From Aeromonas finlandensis (GTDB lineage Bacteria > Pseudomonadota > Gammaproteobacteria > Enterobacterales > Aeromonadaceae): a DNA stretch of 39,983 nt. The stretch spans positions 1 through 39,983 of the forward strand of contig NZ_JRGK01000357.1 in NCBI RefSeq assembly GCF_000764645.1, read 5' to 3'. The notes below the pieces were generated by a model. It saw nothing but the letters and a program-made list of their open reading frames with translations. It had not been told where the DNA came from and made no database searches. This document shows positions 8,409 through 16,925 of the stretch, in pieces. The translations under genes were made by a program, and so were the position numbers. How positions within the stretch are numbered: the stretch's first letter is position 1; every line of letters starts with the position of its first letter.

Positions 8409-9203
8409 TCAGAACCCCCGATGCACCGCATCGGGGGTTCTGTATTTCAACGCATGATGCGGTCGCTCCACGTTGTAAATATCCACCGCCTCACGCACCA
8501 TCTCCCGCGCTTGCGCCAGGTCCTGCGGGCTTTGCAATAACAACTCTCCTTTCAATATCCCGTTCACCCGCTCCGCCAACGCATTCTGGTAACAGTCATA
8601 CCCATCGGTCATCGAACATTTCACCCCGTGCCGTTCATGTAATGACTGATACAACCCCGAGCAATACTGCACGCCGCGGTCTGAGTGATGGATGTGCACG
8701 TGATGGCCCACTATCTTGCGTGAATAGGCATCCGTCACCAGGCTCAGGTACAGCGGCCCGCTCCTGGCTGGCAGGTAGGTGATGTCGGCGACCCACACTT
8801 GCTCCGGGGCCACCGGCGTGACCTGCTCCGGCCCTGCCTTGAGCAAGTTGGGATGACGGTAGAAACGGTGAAAACTGTGGGTGGTCTTGTGATACGCCCG
8901 CTTGGGCTGCACCAGCAGGCGGTGCTCGGTCAATATCTGAAACAGCCTGTCCCGCCCGACCTTGAGCTCGCCATCATCCTGACCCTGAAGCAGATAATGC
9001 AGCTTGCGGGTACCGACCCGCGGTTGTCGCAGTCGAACCTGACGCACGAAGCGCACCACCTGCAATCCCTGTGCATGGCGCAAGTCGGCAACTCGATTGC
9101 GTTTGTAGTAAGCCTGACGGCTTATTCCCAGAAACAGGCAAGCCCTGACGATGGTCAGCCTGTTTACCTGCCGTTGCGAGAGGACTTGCCGGGTCGCTTT
9201 TTT
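8409..9203 (-). pseudogene. IS3-family OrfB (DDE integrase), internal in-frame deletion
   Basis: The frame entered from the A6G run reads KKATRQVLSQRQVNRLTIV and continues to the stop at 8409. The HTH_21-like start (LGISRQAYYKR), the first aspartate VADITYLP, the second HHSDRGVQY and the glutamate in NALAERVNGILKGE are all visible. However, only 34 residues separate the two aspartates, where IS3 integrases have roughly 55-60. The join is at VGHHVH/IHHSDRG (about 8690-8700), so about 20-25 core residues are missing. The protein should be inactive. Confidence 0.85.
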
Positions 9204-9564
9204 ACGATGGAGACGCCGTAGTCATTTTTCAGCACATCGACCACGGCCTCAAAGAACTGGGCCTTCTGGCTCATCAGCGCCAGTTGCTGCTCAAGCTCCT
9301 TGATACGTTGTTCAGGCGTCTGGTTGTCGGGGTCAGGCATGGTGATACTCCTGCCGGCGCGTACAGAAGCCCCTTGGCTCCAATCCTGCCGACCATGTTT
9401 ACGTAACCATGCCAGAACGGTGGAGCGGCCCTGAAGCCATAACGCACCTGAGCCTGTTTGTAGGTGAGCTCGCCTTTTTCAATCTGCTCGACTAGAGCCA
9501 GTTTAAAAGTCAGCGAGTAATCGCGCTGTGTCCGTTTCACACCTTGTCCCATCGGGTTCTCCAT
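9164..9564 (-). pseudogene. IS3-family OrfA with a frameshift
   Basis: Starts MGQGVKRTQRDYSLTFKLAL a few codons after the ATG at 9564, the HTH_8/InsE-type DNA-binding region. It stays in frame to QVRYG, then shifts. Restoring one base near 9435 gives QGRSTVLAWLRKHGRQDW and continues through a leucine-zipper-like stretch (PEQRIKELEQQLALMSQKAQ) to the stop at 9164. The most likely change is a single-base loss in what is normally GGCATTCAGGGC. Confidence 0.85.
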
Positions 9565-9612
9565 TTATTGGGGAGAAAGGTGTAAACCATATTCAGGACG
9601 GGACATGCAGAT

Positions 9613-9625
9613 AAAAAAAGGAGCC
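9613..9625. terminator. Left half of a terminator split by the IS4-type element
   Basis: AAAAAAAGGAGCC is one arm of a hairpin whose other arm lies at 11067-11078, on the far side of the IS. Removing the IS and one target copy restores A7-GGAGCC-TTAAC-GGCTCC-T6, a perfect 12-bp stem able to terminate in both directions. Confidence 0.85.
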
Positions 9626-9633
9626 TTAACGGC
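9623..9633. repeat. IS4-type target site duplication, left copy
   Basis: GCCTTAACGGC abuts the left inverted repeat. The right copy at 11059-11069 is GCCTTAACGAC, with one mismatch in 11. Confidence 0.85.
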
Positions 9634-9646
9634 TAATGCCAGTCAG

Positions 9647-10975
9647 TTAAGCCTGACTGTCATTGTTTTTATTGGCTTTTTTCACACAGTACTTCTGTGG
9701 CCTTGCCTTCACGCAGCGGGGGTAACTCCGCTCCCTTCGGGCCGGCAACACAAACTGTCCCGCCTGTTTCTCCAGCTCCGCAACGCGTCCCGGAATATTC
9801 CCCGGCGACACATACGGCATGCAGCTCAGTTCATGGATAAGGTAGACCGATGCCATGTGAAAACTCAGCTGGCTCGCCGTGTATCCCTTCAGACTTGCCG
9901 CCATCTTTACCATCTGGCTGCGTAGCAGGTTGTACGCCAGCAATACACCCCACAGCTCTTGCCGTATTCCCGCCGCCTTCTTGCTACGCAGGGTCAGCCG
10001 GTGTTGTTGCAGGCTGTGCTTCATCTCCCGATAGCCCAACTCGATTTCCCAGCGATGGCTGTAGAGCTCGACGATATCGGCACCTAGGAAACGCATCGGG
10101 TCGACCATCGAGGTCAGCACCTGCCGCTCCTTGCCGTTGATGTTGCGGGTCAGCAAGCGGGCTTCCACCGTGTCAGGCAGTTGTGGCCACTTCTTCCTCG
10201 CTTGGGGGCTGGTCGTCAAGCGCACCAGGGCATCCTGACGCCCCAACTTGCGCACCACCTCGTATTGCGTGCCCTTTTTGAGTGGCAGCAGCCAGTGCCG
10301 CTCGCTACCAGCGGTTTGCCAGGCGTGGAGCAGTCCGAGGGAGTAAAATCCCTTGTCGAACAGGGTCAGCGAGTGGTCCGGTGTGCGCGCGACAAGCTGC
10401 TCGGCCAGCACCATCTCGTTGACGGCGCAGCTCTCCATGACGGCCTGAACAAGCAGGTGACTGGTCAGCTCCATCTGACAGAGCATGCGCACCTGTGGAT
10501 AGGCGGTCTCCCCATGCTGGGTACCGGGCTTGGCAAACTCGGCGGCATTGTCCGGGGTATCGGGCGTGCGCCACATCACGCCATCGACGGCGAGCAGTTG
10601 CAGCCCGGCCCAGCCGGGGTGATTGGCCTGCTGGTGCCAACGCGAGGCGGTCTCGTGAAACAGGCGTTCGATGCTCTTGTGGCCAAGCTTCTGGCGAGCT
10701 TGCAGGAAGGCGCAGGGGGCGACAAAGGGGCGGTCACCGGGCAACAGGATATCGAGCTGATTGACCAGCTGAGTCATGGGGACGTGGCGGAAGATGGCCA
10801 TGCCGATGATGGCCCAGACCAGGCGCTCCATGGGCATGCGGCGACGGCGCAGGGTAGCGACCCCCTCTTCGCCGAGCAGAGTCATGATGAGCTCGGGGGG
10901 AATGAGGTCAGAGAGTGACTCAAACTGAGCGGCATTGCTGGCGTGGAGGAAGTCGAGAGCGTGAGCGATACGCAT
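9647..10975 (-). CDS. IS4-family transposase
   Basis: The 442-residue product equals E. coli IS4 InsG in length and has the IS4 N-terminal domain ([13 protein letters not shown], then [20 protein letters not shown]) followed by a DDE domain. Visible catalytic parts are [25 protein letters not shown] and the YREK signature in [15 protein letters not shown]. The frame is open 13 codons further up, but MRIAHALDF matches the family start. The ATG lies directly after the T-run of a hairpin (separate entry), so read-through transcription from pgm should be blocked before the gene. No disabling change was seen. Confidence 0.92.
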   Translation of the reverse strand: MRIAHALDFLHASNAAQFESLSDLIPPELIMTLLGEEGVATLRRRRMPMERLVWAIIGMAIFRHVPMTQLVNQLDILLPGDRPFVAPCAFLQARQKLGHKSIERLFHETASRWHQQANHPGWAGLQLLAVDGVMWRTPDTPDNAAEFAKPGTQHGETAYPQVRMLCQMELTSHLLVQAVMESCAVNEMVLAEQLVARTPDHSLTLFDKGFYSLGLLHAWQTAGSERHWLLPLKKGTQYEVVRKLGRQDALVRLTTSPQARKKWPQLPDTVEARLLTRNINGKERQVLTSMVDPMRFLGADIVELYSHRWEIELGYREMKHSLQQHRLTLRSKKAAGIRQELWGVLLAYNLLRSQMVKMAASLKGYTASQLSFHMASVYLIHELSCMPYVSPGNIPGRVAELEKQAGQFVLPARRERSYPRCVKARPQKYCVKKANKNNDSQA

Positions 10976-11010
10976 AAAAAATCCGAAACCAATCAACAGG
11001 TTTCGGATTT
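10976..11010 (-). terminator. Hairpin with T-run directly before the IS4 transposase start
   Basis: On the leftward strand a perfect 12-bp stem (arms 10999-11010 and 10979-10990, AAATCCGAAACC and its complement) with an 8-nt loop ends in six T and then the transposase ATG. It has the form of an intrinsic terminator that protects the transposase from outside transcription. It may now also end pgm transcripts, because the native terminator was split. Confidence 0.75.
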
Positions 11011-11058
11011 TCACACATCAGGAGGATCGGTCAATGGATCCTTAACTGATCGGCATTA

Positions 11059-11078
11059 GCCTTAACGACTCCTTTTTT
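11059..11078. repeat. IS4-type target duplication (right copy) and right half of the split terminator
   Basis: GCCTTAACGAC (11059-11069) repeats the left flank with one change. It runs into CTCCTTTTTT, the complementary arm of the AAAAAAAGGAG at 9613-9623. Confidence 0.85.
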
Positions 11079-11120
11079 ATACCAATTACTTTATTTATTC
11101 ACGGCGGATTGACCCGAAAA

Positions 11121-12785
11121 TCAGACCCCGGCCTTGGCCAGCGCTGCGGAGACGATCTGCTGGGCCTCTTGCTGGATGAGGTCAAGGTGCGCGTCGCCCT
11201 TGAAGCTCTCCATGTAGATCTTGTAGATGGACTCGGTGCCGGAGGGGCGCGCCGCGAACCAGCCGTTCTCGGTTACCACCTTCAGGCCACCGATGGCGGC
11301 ATCGTTGCCCGGCGCCTTGGTCAGCTTGGCGATGATGGGCTCACCGGCCAGTGTGGAGGCTTCTACCAGTGCAGGATCCAGCTTGGAGAGCACCGCTTTC
11401 TGGGCGCTGTTGGCCGGGGCGTCGATACGGCGGTAGCTGGAGCGGCCAAACTTGGCTTCCAGTGCGTCGTAATGAGCCTGGGGATCCTTGCCGGTGACCG
11501 CCAGAATTTCCGCCGCCAGCAACGCCAGAATGAAACCATCCTTGTCAGTGGTCCAGACGGTGCCATCTTTGCGCAGGAAGGAGGCGCCAGCGCTCTCCTC
11601 GCCACCAAAACCGAACTCGCCGCTGTAGAGGCCATCCACGAACCACTTGAAGCCGACCGGCACCTCTTTCAGGGTACGGCCAATCTCGCCGGCCACCCGG
11701 TCGATCATGGAGGAAGAGACCAGCGTCTTGCCGACGGCCGCATCGGCAGACCAGCCGGTACGATGGGTAAACAGATACTGGATTGCCACCGCCAGATAGT
11801 GGTTCGGGTTCATCAGGCCGGACTTGGTGACGATGCCGTGACGGTCGTAGTCGGGGTCGTTGCCAAGGGCGATGTCGAACTTGTCCTTGAGCGCAATCAG
11901 GCTCGCCATGGCGAACGGGCTGGAGCAGTCCATCCGGATCTTTCCGTCTTTATCCAGGGTCATGAAGGAGAAAGTCGGGTCGACCTTGTAGTTCACCACC
12001 TCGATGTTCAGACCATAGGTCTTGGCGATAACGTCCCAGTAGGCGACGCCGGAGCCGCCCAGCGGGTCGACACCGATCTTGATGCCCGCGTTCTTGATGG
12101 CATCCATGTCCAGCACGTTCTTCAGATCATCCACATAAGGGGTGACATAGTCGTGCTCGACCACGAACGGGCTCTTGAGGGCCTCGGCGAACGGCATGCG
12201 TTTCACACCAGCCAGACCCGCTTCCAGAATGGCGTTGGCACGGTCCTCGACCCACTTGGTGATCTCCCCTTCGGCAGGGCCACCATGGGGCGGGTTGTAC
12301 TTGAAGCCACCATCTTCCGGCGGGTTGTGAGACGGGGTGATCACCACACCGTCAGCGCGGGCAGCAGGCTTGCTGGCCCCTTCTTTGCCAGAGTTGTAGC
12401 GCAGGATGGCGTGAGAGATGACCGGGGTCGGGGTAAAGCCGAGGCCAGCCTGAATGCGGGTCTCGACGCCGTTGGCCGCCAGCACTTCGACGGCGCTGGC
12501 AAAGGCGGATTCGGACAGGGCGTGGGTATCCATGCCGACAAACAGCGGGCCCGTGATACCGGCCTGCTGGCGATACTCCACCAGTGCCTGGGTCACCGCC
12601 AGAATATGGGATTCGGTAAAGGCGTTGTGCAAGGCACTGCCACGGTGGCCGGAGGTACCAAAGGCAACCCGCTGCTCGGGGCGGCTCATGTCCGGCTTGT
12701 TGAGGTAGTAGGCGCTGACCAGACGGGGGATGTTGGTCAGGTCGCTTAAACGGGCCGGCTGACCGGCGTGGGAATGCTGAGCCAT
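11121..12785 (-). CDS. pgm: Phosphoglucomutase (alpha-D-glucose specific)
   Basis: Interconverts glucose-1-phosphate and glucose-6-phosphate. The 554-residue alpha-D-phosphohexomutase has the phosphoserine loop [11 protein letters not shown] (Ser152), the magnesium loop [10 protein letters not shown] (Asp310, 312, 314), the sugar-binding loop GEESAGAS and the phosphate-binding [12 protein letters not shown] near the end. The start is the ATG of [16 protein letters not shown], preceded by AAGGAAAA. It follows seqA with 58 bp between, the same seqA-pgm operon as E. coli. Its own terminator, about 45 bp past the stop, has been split by the IS4-type element. Confidence 0.96.
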   Translation of the reverse strand: MAQHSHAGQPARLSDLTNIPRLVSAYYLNKPDMSRPEQRVAFGTSGHRGSALHNAFTESHILAVTQALVEYRQQAGITGPLFVGMDTHALSESAFASAVEVLAANGVETRIQAGLGFTPTPVISHAILRYNSGKEGASKPAARADGVVITPSHNPPEDGGFKYNPPHGGPAEGEITKWVEDRANAILEAGLAGVKRMPFAEALKSPFVVEHDYVTPYVDDLKNVLDMDAIKNAGIKIGVDPLGGSGVAYWDVIAKTYGLNIEVVNYKVDPTFSFMTLDKDGKIRMDCSSPFAMASLIALKDKFDIALGNDPDYDRHGIVTKSGLMNPNHYLAVAIQYLFTHRTGWSADAAVGKTLVSSSMIDRVAGEIGRTLKEVPVGFKWFVDGLYSGEFGFGGEESAGASFLRKDGTVWTTDKDGFILALLAAEILAVTGKDPQAHYDALEAKFGRSSYRRIDAPANSAQKAVLSKLDPALVEASTLAGEPIIAKLTKAPGNDAAIGGLKVVTENGWFAARPSGTESIYKIYMESFKGDAHLDLIQQEAQQIVSAALAKAGV

Positions 12786-12843
12786 GGCGTTTTCCTTGCG
12801 TAATGGCGGCCTTGGCGGGCAAGGCCTGAGTCTTGATAAATCG

Positions 12844-13353
12844 TTAAATGGCGCCACACACCTGCGCGATCACCTCTTCCCCATAACCCATGCTGGCCAT
12901 CAGCTGGGCCACCATGTTCTGCTTGCGGCTGGTGTTGGTATTGGTGATCACCCAGAACGGGGTGCCCGGTACCGGCTTGGGCTTGGTGGTGCTGCCACTG
13001 GCACGCAGAGCCTCGGGATCCCGTGAGAAATAGACGCGCTTGCGCCCCTTGATTTCGGTGGCCTGGGTAAACCCGACCGGATCGTCCCGGTAGAGGGTAC
13101 TGAGCACCTGCATGAAGCGGTTGATGGACTTCTCTTCCTTTTGCAGCTCACCGGAATCGAGCAGGGCTTGCAGCCCTTGCTGGGTGGCTACCGCACTGGG
13201 CTGCGCGACGGCAACTGGCTCGGCAACCGGCACACGTTGGTGAGCAGGCTGTTCCAGCAGACGGCGCAGGATATCGGAGGCACTCTCACCAATGTGCCGG
13301 GTCTGGCTGGCGATATAGAAGTAGAGATCGTCATCAAGCTCGATGGTTTTCAT
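12844..13353 (-). CDS. seqA: Negative modulator of replication initiation SeqA
   Basis: Binds hemimethylated GATC clusters, sequestering oriC and organising new DNA. The 169-residue protein begins [20 protein letters not shown], then [14 protein letters not shown], nearly identical to the E. coli oligomerisation domain. A variable linker (about 40-75) precedes the DNA-binding domain, with [15 protein letters not shown], the N-T-N-T-S-R-K segment that reads the hemimethylated base pair in E. coli, and a closing region [20 protein letters not shown]. It is co-transcribed with pgm. The frame extends 22 codons upstream, but the family start is clear; the ribosome-binding site is weak. Confidence 0.96.
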   Translation of the reverse strand: MKTIELDDDLYFYIASQTRHIGESASDILRRLLEQPAHQRVPVAEPVAVAQPSAVATQQGLQALLDSGELQKEEKSINRFMQVLSTLYRDDPVGFTQATEIKGRKRVYFSRDPEALRASGSTTKPKPVPGTPFWVITNTNTSRKQNMVAQLMASMGYGEEVIAQVCGAI

Positions 13354-13390
13354 AGGGATGCGCTGGACTCGTCGAAATTCGGATGCGGCG

Positions 13391-13419
13391 ATTATACATA
13401 GGCAAACCCGACAGCCCAA
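13391..13419 (-). promoter_or_regulatory. Probable seqA-pgm promoter
   Basis: A perfect -10 TATAAT (complement of 13391-13396) is 17 bp from TTGGGC (13414-13419), about 40 bp upstream of the seqA ATG. Confidence 0.6.
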
Positions 13420-13627
13420 GCAAGGGGCTGGCAGATGTACATGAATCTCATCGAGAATACGGCATAATAGCGGGCCAAGTGTGTGATCAGCCGCACTGAT
13501 AGCCGATCCGGACGGGATTTTTTAGAAAAAAAACCACATTTATTTCCCATCCGTTGAACGAAATCCTTTTCTTTCCAGTGCGTTAAATAAAACAGCGATA
13601 CGCACCCACGACCGACAAGGTGTCATT

Positions 13628-14410
13628 TTGCAACAAAACAGCATATTGAACTTCAAGGAGCAGGGTCAGGGCCCGGCGGTCATTCTGATCCACGGGCTGT
13701 TTGGCAGCCTCGACAACCTCGGCCTGCTGGCCCGCACCCTCTGCGAGCAGTACCGGGTCATCAGCGTCGATCTGCGCAACCACGGCGCCTCCTTTCATGG
13801 CAACGAGATGAGCTATCCGGCCCAGGCGGCCGATATCCTGACCCTGATGGATCGGCTGGAGATTGCCGAGGCGACCCTGATTGGCCACTCGATGGGGGGC
13901 AAAGTCGCGATGCAGGTCGCCAAGCAGGCGCCAGAGCGGGTGACCAAGCTGGTGGTGGCCGACATGGCGCCGGTCGCCTATCCCCACTCCCGCCACCAGA
14001 ATGTGTTCGCCGGCCTCAACGCCACTCTGGCGACTCAGCCTCAGAGCCGCAGCGAGGCGGAAGCCATGCTGGCGCAGCACATCGAGATCGCCGGGGTGCG
14101 CCAGTTCCTGCTCAAATCCTTCGCCAGAGGTGAGCATGGCTGGAGTTGGCGCTTCAATGTGCCCGCCCTTGAGCAAAACTACGCCAACATCATGGGCTGG
14201 CCAGACGATGAGCGCCGCTTCGAGGGGCCGGTGCTCTTTATCAAGGGGGGGGATTCTGACTATATGCAGCCGCAATACAGCGAGGCGGCACTGGCCCAAT
14301 TCCCGGCGGCAAAGGTGCGGGTTATCGCGGGCACCGGCCACTGGCTGCATGCGGAAAAACCGGCCCTGTTCAACAAATTGGTTGTGGATTTCCTGTCGAC
14401 AGGCGGTTAA
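13628..14410 (+). CDS. ybfF: Alpha/beta-hydrolase esterase YbfF
   Basis: The 260-residue protein is an alpha/beta-hydrolase with oxyanion region LIHGLFGSLDNLG, nucleophile elbow GHSMGG (Ser88) and catalytic histidine in GTGHWLHAEKP near the end. E. coli YbfF is an acyl-CoA/short-ester hydrolase of uncertain physiological role and is likewise divergent from seqA. The start is a TTG (MQQNSILNF) with AAGGTG seven bases before it; no ATG is available at this end, so a rare start codon is required unless the start is well inside. Confidence 0.9.
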   Translation: MQQNSILNFKEQGQGPAVILIHGLFGSLDNLGLLARTLCEQYRVISVDLRNHGASFHGNEMSYPAQAADILTLMDRLEIAEATLIGHSMGGKVAMQVAKQAPERVTKLVVADMAPVAYPHSRHQNVFAGLNATLATQPQSRSEAEAMLAQHIEIAGVRQFLLKSFARGEHGWSWRFNVPALEQNYANIMGWPDDERRFEGPVLFIKGGDSDYMQPQYSEAALAQFPAAKVRVIAGTGHWLHAEKPALFNKLVVDFLSTGG

Positions 14411-14430
14411 CAGTTTCAAATCCTTTGTGA

Positions 14431-14436
14431 TATAGT
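14431..14436 (+). promoter_or_regulatory. Possible -10 element before the DUF2788 gene
   Basis: TATAGT lies about 30 bp upstream of the start, with no good -35. Read-through from ybfF is an alternative, since the stop of ybfF is only 55 bp away. Confidence 0.3.
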
Positions 14437-14465
14437 GCGCCGGTCATAAGGAGTGTGCGCAATCC

Positions 14466-14687
14466 ATGCTAAGTGAACATATCGACCTGATCGAAAGTTT
14501 GGGCCTGAAATTATTTTTTCTGGCAATTTTCATATTGATTGGTCTTGCCATTCATGACGTGCTCAAGCGCGGCAATGTGCCCCGTTTCGGCCGTTTTATC
14601 GTCTGGTTGGTACTGTTTCTGGGTTGTGCGGGTTTTGTCGCCAAGGGGCTGATCGAACTGGGCTGGGAAGGCTCAGGACTCGGCTAA
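14466..14687 (+). CDS. DUF2788 small membrane protein
   Basis: A 73-residue protein with two predicted transmembrane helices (about 13-30, LKLFFLAIFILIGLAIHDV, and 45-64, IVWLVLFLGCAGFVAKGLI) joined by a basic loop KRGNVPRFGRF. The basic loop suggests both ends face the periplasm. I recognise it as DUF2788, which sits beside ybfE and fldA in Vibrio and Aeromonas; function unknown. AAGGAG lies just upstream of the ATG. It is followed 20 bp later by ybfE, so the two are probably co-transcribed. Confidence 0.85.
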   Translation: MLSEHIDLIESLGLKLFFLAIFILIGLAIHDVLKRGNVPRFGRFIVWLVLFLGCAGFVAKGLIELGWEGSGLG

Positions 14688-14707
14688 CTTATTTTCATCT
14701 GTGATGT

Positions 14708-15004
14708 ATGGCCAAACAGCAAACTGATCGAACAACACTGGATCTGTTCGCAAATGAGAAGCGCCCCGGCAGGCCAAAGACCAATCCACTCCCCCGCGAG
14801 ACCCAGCTCAAGATCAACAAGCGTAACCAGCTTAAGCGCGATCGGGAAAATGGGCTGAAGCGGGTAGAGTTAAAGGTGGAGGCCGAGTTGCTGGAGCGCC
14901 TGAACCAACTTGCGTTACAACAGAACATCAGCCGAGCCGAGCTGATCCAATCTATCCTGAAACAACAGATTGAGTCCGCCTTTGCGGTGGACATTGCAGT
15001 CTGA
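14708..15004 (+). CDS. ybfE: YbfE-like ribbon-helix-helix protein
   Basis: A 98-residue, highly basic protein. The first half is disordered and Lys/Arg-rich (RPGRPKTNPLPRETQLKINK). The second half, KRVELKVEAELLERLNQLA then SRAELIQSILKQQIE, reads as a CopG/MetJ-type ribbon-helix-helix. E. coli YbfE is annotated as LexA-regulated and lies before fldA as here. I found no CTGT-N8-ACAG box upstream, so LexA control is not supported in this window. It is probably co-transcribed with fldA, 39 bp away. Confidence 0.85.
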   Translation: MAKQQTDRTTLDLFANEKRPGRPKTNPLPRETQLKINKRNQLKRDRENGLKRVELKVEAELLERLNQLALQQNISRAELIQSILKQQIESAFAVDIAV

Positions 15005-15043
15005 GCGTTGAGCATTAACACCAAATACGGGTAACTAAACACT

Positions 15044-15568
15044 ATGGCAAGTGTAGGTCTGTTTTTTGGCAGCGATACCGGTAACACCGAAGCTGTCGCC
15101 AAGATGATCCAGAAAGAGCTGGGCAAAAACCTGATTGAAGTCCGTGACATCGCCAAGAGCAGCAAGGCCGACATCGAGAGCTTTGATCTGCTGATGTTCG
15201 GCATCCCGACTTGGTACTACGGCGAAGCCCAGGCCGACTGGGACGACTTCTTCCCCGATCTGGGCGAAATCGACTTCACCAACAAGCTGGTCGCCATCTT
15301 CGGTTGCGGTGATCAGGAAGACTACGCCGAGTACTTCCTCGACGCCATGGGCACCCTGCGTGACATCGTCGAAGCCAAAGGCGCCATCATCATCGGTCAC
15401 TGGCCGACTGCCGGCTACGAGTTTGAAGCCTCCAAGGCGCTGGTCGATGACAAGCACTTTGTCGGTCTGGGTATCGATGAAGATCGCCAGCCGGAGCTGA
15501 CCGCCGAGCGCATCAAGGGCTGGTGCAAGCAGCTGCATGAAGAGATGTGCCTGGGCGAGCTGGAGTAA
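15044..15568 (+). CDS. fldA: Flavodoxin 1
   Basis: FMN electron carrier of about 174 residues, the long-chain form. The N-terminal FMN phosphate loop is GSDTGNTEAVA (residues 9-19), the aromatic FMN stacking regions are PTWYYGEAQADW (about 56-67) and CGDQEDYAEYF (about 94-104), and the long-chain insertion follows. It serves biotin, methionine synthase and radical-SAM enzymes in E. coli. It ends in a 14-bp hairpin terminator. Placement beside fur fits the E. coli fldA-fur pair, although here a DUF4442 gene is inserted between them. Confidence 0.96.
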   Translation: MASVGLFFGSDTGNTEAVAKMIQKELGKNLIEVRDIAKSSKADIESFDLLMFGIPTWYYGEAQADWDDFFPDLGEIDFTNKLVAIFGCGDQEDYAEYFLDAMGTLRDIVEAKGAIIIGHWPTAGYEFEASKALVDDKHFVGLGIDEDRQPELTAERIKGWCKQLHEEMCLGELE

Positions 15569-15590
15569 TCCGCTTCCCCTCATCTCTCTG

Positions 15591-15621
15591 ACAACAAGGG
15601 CCCCGACGGGGCCCTTGTTGT
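15591..15621. terminator. Bidirectional hairpin between fldA and the DUF4442 gene
   Basis: A 14-bp perfect stem (ACAACAAGGGCCCC at 15591-15604 and its complement at 15608-15621) with a 3-nt loop lies between two convergent genes. T-runs are short. Confidence 0.8.
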
Positions 15622-15658
15622 ATCTGCGTGCTGCGATGCCTGCCTTTATTCTCCCCTG

Positions 15659-16132
15659 TTATTCACCCCTGTGCTCCGGTTTGGCTCGCACATAGAGGGT
15701 GCGCTTGACCTGTGCCACCAGCTCGCCACTCTTGTCCTGCACTGTCACCTCGAATTCGGGGAAGTGCTTGTTGCCCCCCTCGGTCGCCGCCACGATGTCG
15801 GCCAGCTTGCCCTCGGTCAGGTTGAACTCGGCCACCAGCTTGCCCTTGCCGGGCTTGATATAGTTGATGCTGCCCGCCTTGTCCCAGACGTAATAGCGAT
15901 TCTTGAAGTAGCCCATCAGCATCAGCGGATAGATGGGGTCCGTCATGGCAAACATGCTGCCGCCAAACTGGGTGCGGTTGGCATTCTTGTTCCACCAGCG
16001 GGATTTCAGGGTCACCCGGCAGTAGCGAAAGTCATCGCTCAGGGTCTCTATCTTGATACCGGCGCCCCAGAAGGGGGGCCAGGCGTTGAGTGCGCGGCGC
16101 ACCCAGGCCGCATTGCCAAAAAGCCAATCCAT
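15659..16132 (-). CDS. DUF4442 hot-dog-fold protein, thioesterase-like
   Basis: The 157-residue protein matches DUF4442: LKSRWWNKNANRTQFGGSMFAMTDPIY contains the N-x4-FGG-S-x-D pattern of the family helix, followed by KNRYYVWDKAGSINYIKPGKGK and a final beta strand VAQVKRTLYVRAK. Members have a hot-dog fold like PaaI thioesterases; the substrate is unknown. The ATG at 16132 was chosen; another in-frame ATG lies three codons upstream and a longer frame extends to 16204. It is inserted between fldA and fur and reads away from fur. Confidence 0.8.
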   Translation of the reverse strand: MDWLFGNAAWVRRALNAWPPFWGAGIKIETLSDDFRYCRVTLKSRWWNKNANRTQFGGSMFAMTDPIYPLMLMGYFKNRYYVWDKAGSINYIKPGKGKLVAEFNLTEGKLADIVAATEGGNKHFPEFEVTVQDKSGELVAQVKRTLYVRAKPEHRGE

Positions 16133-16284
16133 GGATCTCATCCGACCAGAAATATGAGAGTTACATCTTATCAACATCTGCCATGCCAGCAAGTCGGACG
16201 ACACGATTGATTATTTCAATCCAATCGGCGATTTATGACTAAACCCCTTGAATTGCTGGGTTTATTTTTAGGGAGGCTACGACC

Positions 16285-16290
16285 TATAAT
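16285..16290 (+). promoter_or_regulatory. Probable fur promoter -10
   Basis: A perfect TATAAT lies 85 bp before the fur ATG. An A/T-rich TTATTT-like -35 is at 17 bp. I saw no clear Fur box in 16205-16374. Confidence 0.5.
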
Positions 16291-16374
16291 GACAGGCCAA
16301 GTGAGTTCAAGGTTGCCATTCCTGCGGCAGTCCATCAGAATAACCCCACCTTCGAGAATGCGAATAAGTAGAAT

Positions 16375-16803
16375 ATGGCAGACAACAACCAAGCGTTAAA
16401 AAAGGCCGGGCTCAAGATCACCTTGCCCCGGGTCAAAATCCTGGAAATCCTGCAACAGCCGGACTGCCAGCACACCAGCGCCGAAGATCTCTATAAACGA
16501 CTGATCGACCTGGGTGAAGAGATTGGTCTTGCTACCGTCTATCGTGTTCTCAACCAGTTTGATGATGCCGGTATCGTTACGCGTCACCACTTCGAAGGTG
16601 GCAAGTCGGTATTCGAGCTGGCCACTCAGGAGCACCACGACCACCTGGTTTGCCTCGACTGCGGCAAGGTGATCGAGTTCTCCGACGAGGTGATCGAACA
16701 GCGCCAGCGCGAGATCGCCAAGAAATTCAATATTCGTCTGACCAATCACAGCCTCTATCTGTATGGCCACTGTGCCAACGGTGACTGTAAACACGACGAT
16801 TGA
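16375..16803 (+). CDS. fur: Ferric uptake regulator
   Basis: Iron-dependent repressor, 142 residues. The N-terminal winged helix (KKAGLKITLPRVKILEIL, then GEEIGLATVYRVLNQFDDAGI, the recognition helix) is followed by the regulatory metal site residues in HHFEGGKSVFELATQEHHDHL, the structural zinc cysteines CLDCGK (first pair) and a C-terminal His/Cys tail GHCANGDCKHDD. Length and motif order match E. coli Fur (148 aa). The upstream region has its own likely promoter, and a shared bidirectional terminator separates it from glnS. Confidence 0.97.
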   Translation: MADNNQALKKAGLKITLPRVKILEILQQPDCQHTSAEDLYKRLIDLGEEIGLATVYRVLNQFDDAGIVTRHHFEGGKSVFELATQEHHDHLVCLDCGKVIEFSDEVIEQRQREIAKKFNIRLTNHSLYLYGHCANGDCKHDD

Positions 16804-16834
16804 GTCGGTACTGCTGATTGCGGCAGATAACGGA

Positions 16835-16870
16835 CAATAAAAAAGCCAGCATCAGCTGGCTTTTTTATTG
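16835..16870. terminator. Bidirectional terminator between fur and glnS
   Basis: CAATAAAAAAGCCAGC and its exact complement (16-bp arms) flank a 4-nt loop. A and T runs on both sides allow termination in either direction between convergent genes. Confidence 0.95.
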
Positions 16871-16925
16871 TCCGGCGCAGGCCGTTTGGCATCACACAGG
16901 GCAGAGTCTCCCCTGCCCCACTGAG

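Larger units (their letters stand above)
8360..9605 (-). mobile_element. IS3-family insertion sequence, degenerate
   Basis: A 1246-bp element with terminal inverted repeats. The left end TGTCTAGTCCTGAA and the reverse complement of the right end TGTCCCGTCCTGAA match except at two positions, and the similarity continues through GGTTTACAC. It encodes overlapping orfA and orfB on the leftward strand, joined by an A6G slippery run (9197-9203), the usual programmed -1 frameshift of IS3 elements. Both frames are damaged (separate entries). No target duplication is apparent (CCC on the left, TGC on the right), so one flank may have been lost. Confidence 0.9.
9634..11058 (-). mobile_element. IS4-family insertion sequence, apparently intact
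   Basis: The 1425-bp element starts and ends with TAATGCC. The terminal repeats TAATGCCAGTCAGTTAAG and TAATGCCGATCAGTTAAG differ at two or three positions. Size (E. coli IS4 is 1426 bp), terminal sequence and an 11-bp target duplication all fit IS4 itself. It carries one full-length transposase gene on the leftward strand and is inserted in the loop of a terminator between tus and pgm. Confidence 0.93.

Noticed and set aside
8460..8480. ACGTTGTAAATA resembling a Ter core
   Set aside because: It lies inside the IS3 orfB codons for the conserved YNVERPHHAL region, so the match is coincidental.
15035..15583. A 182-codon leftward frame opposite fldA
   Set aside because: Shadow of the flavodoxin gene, whose FMN-binding motifs are unmistakable.
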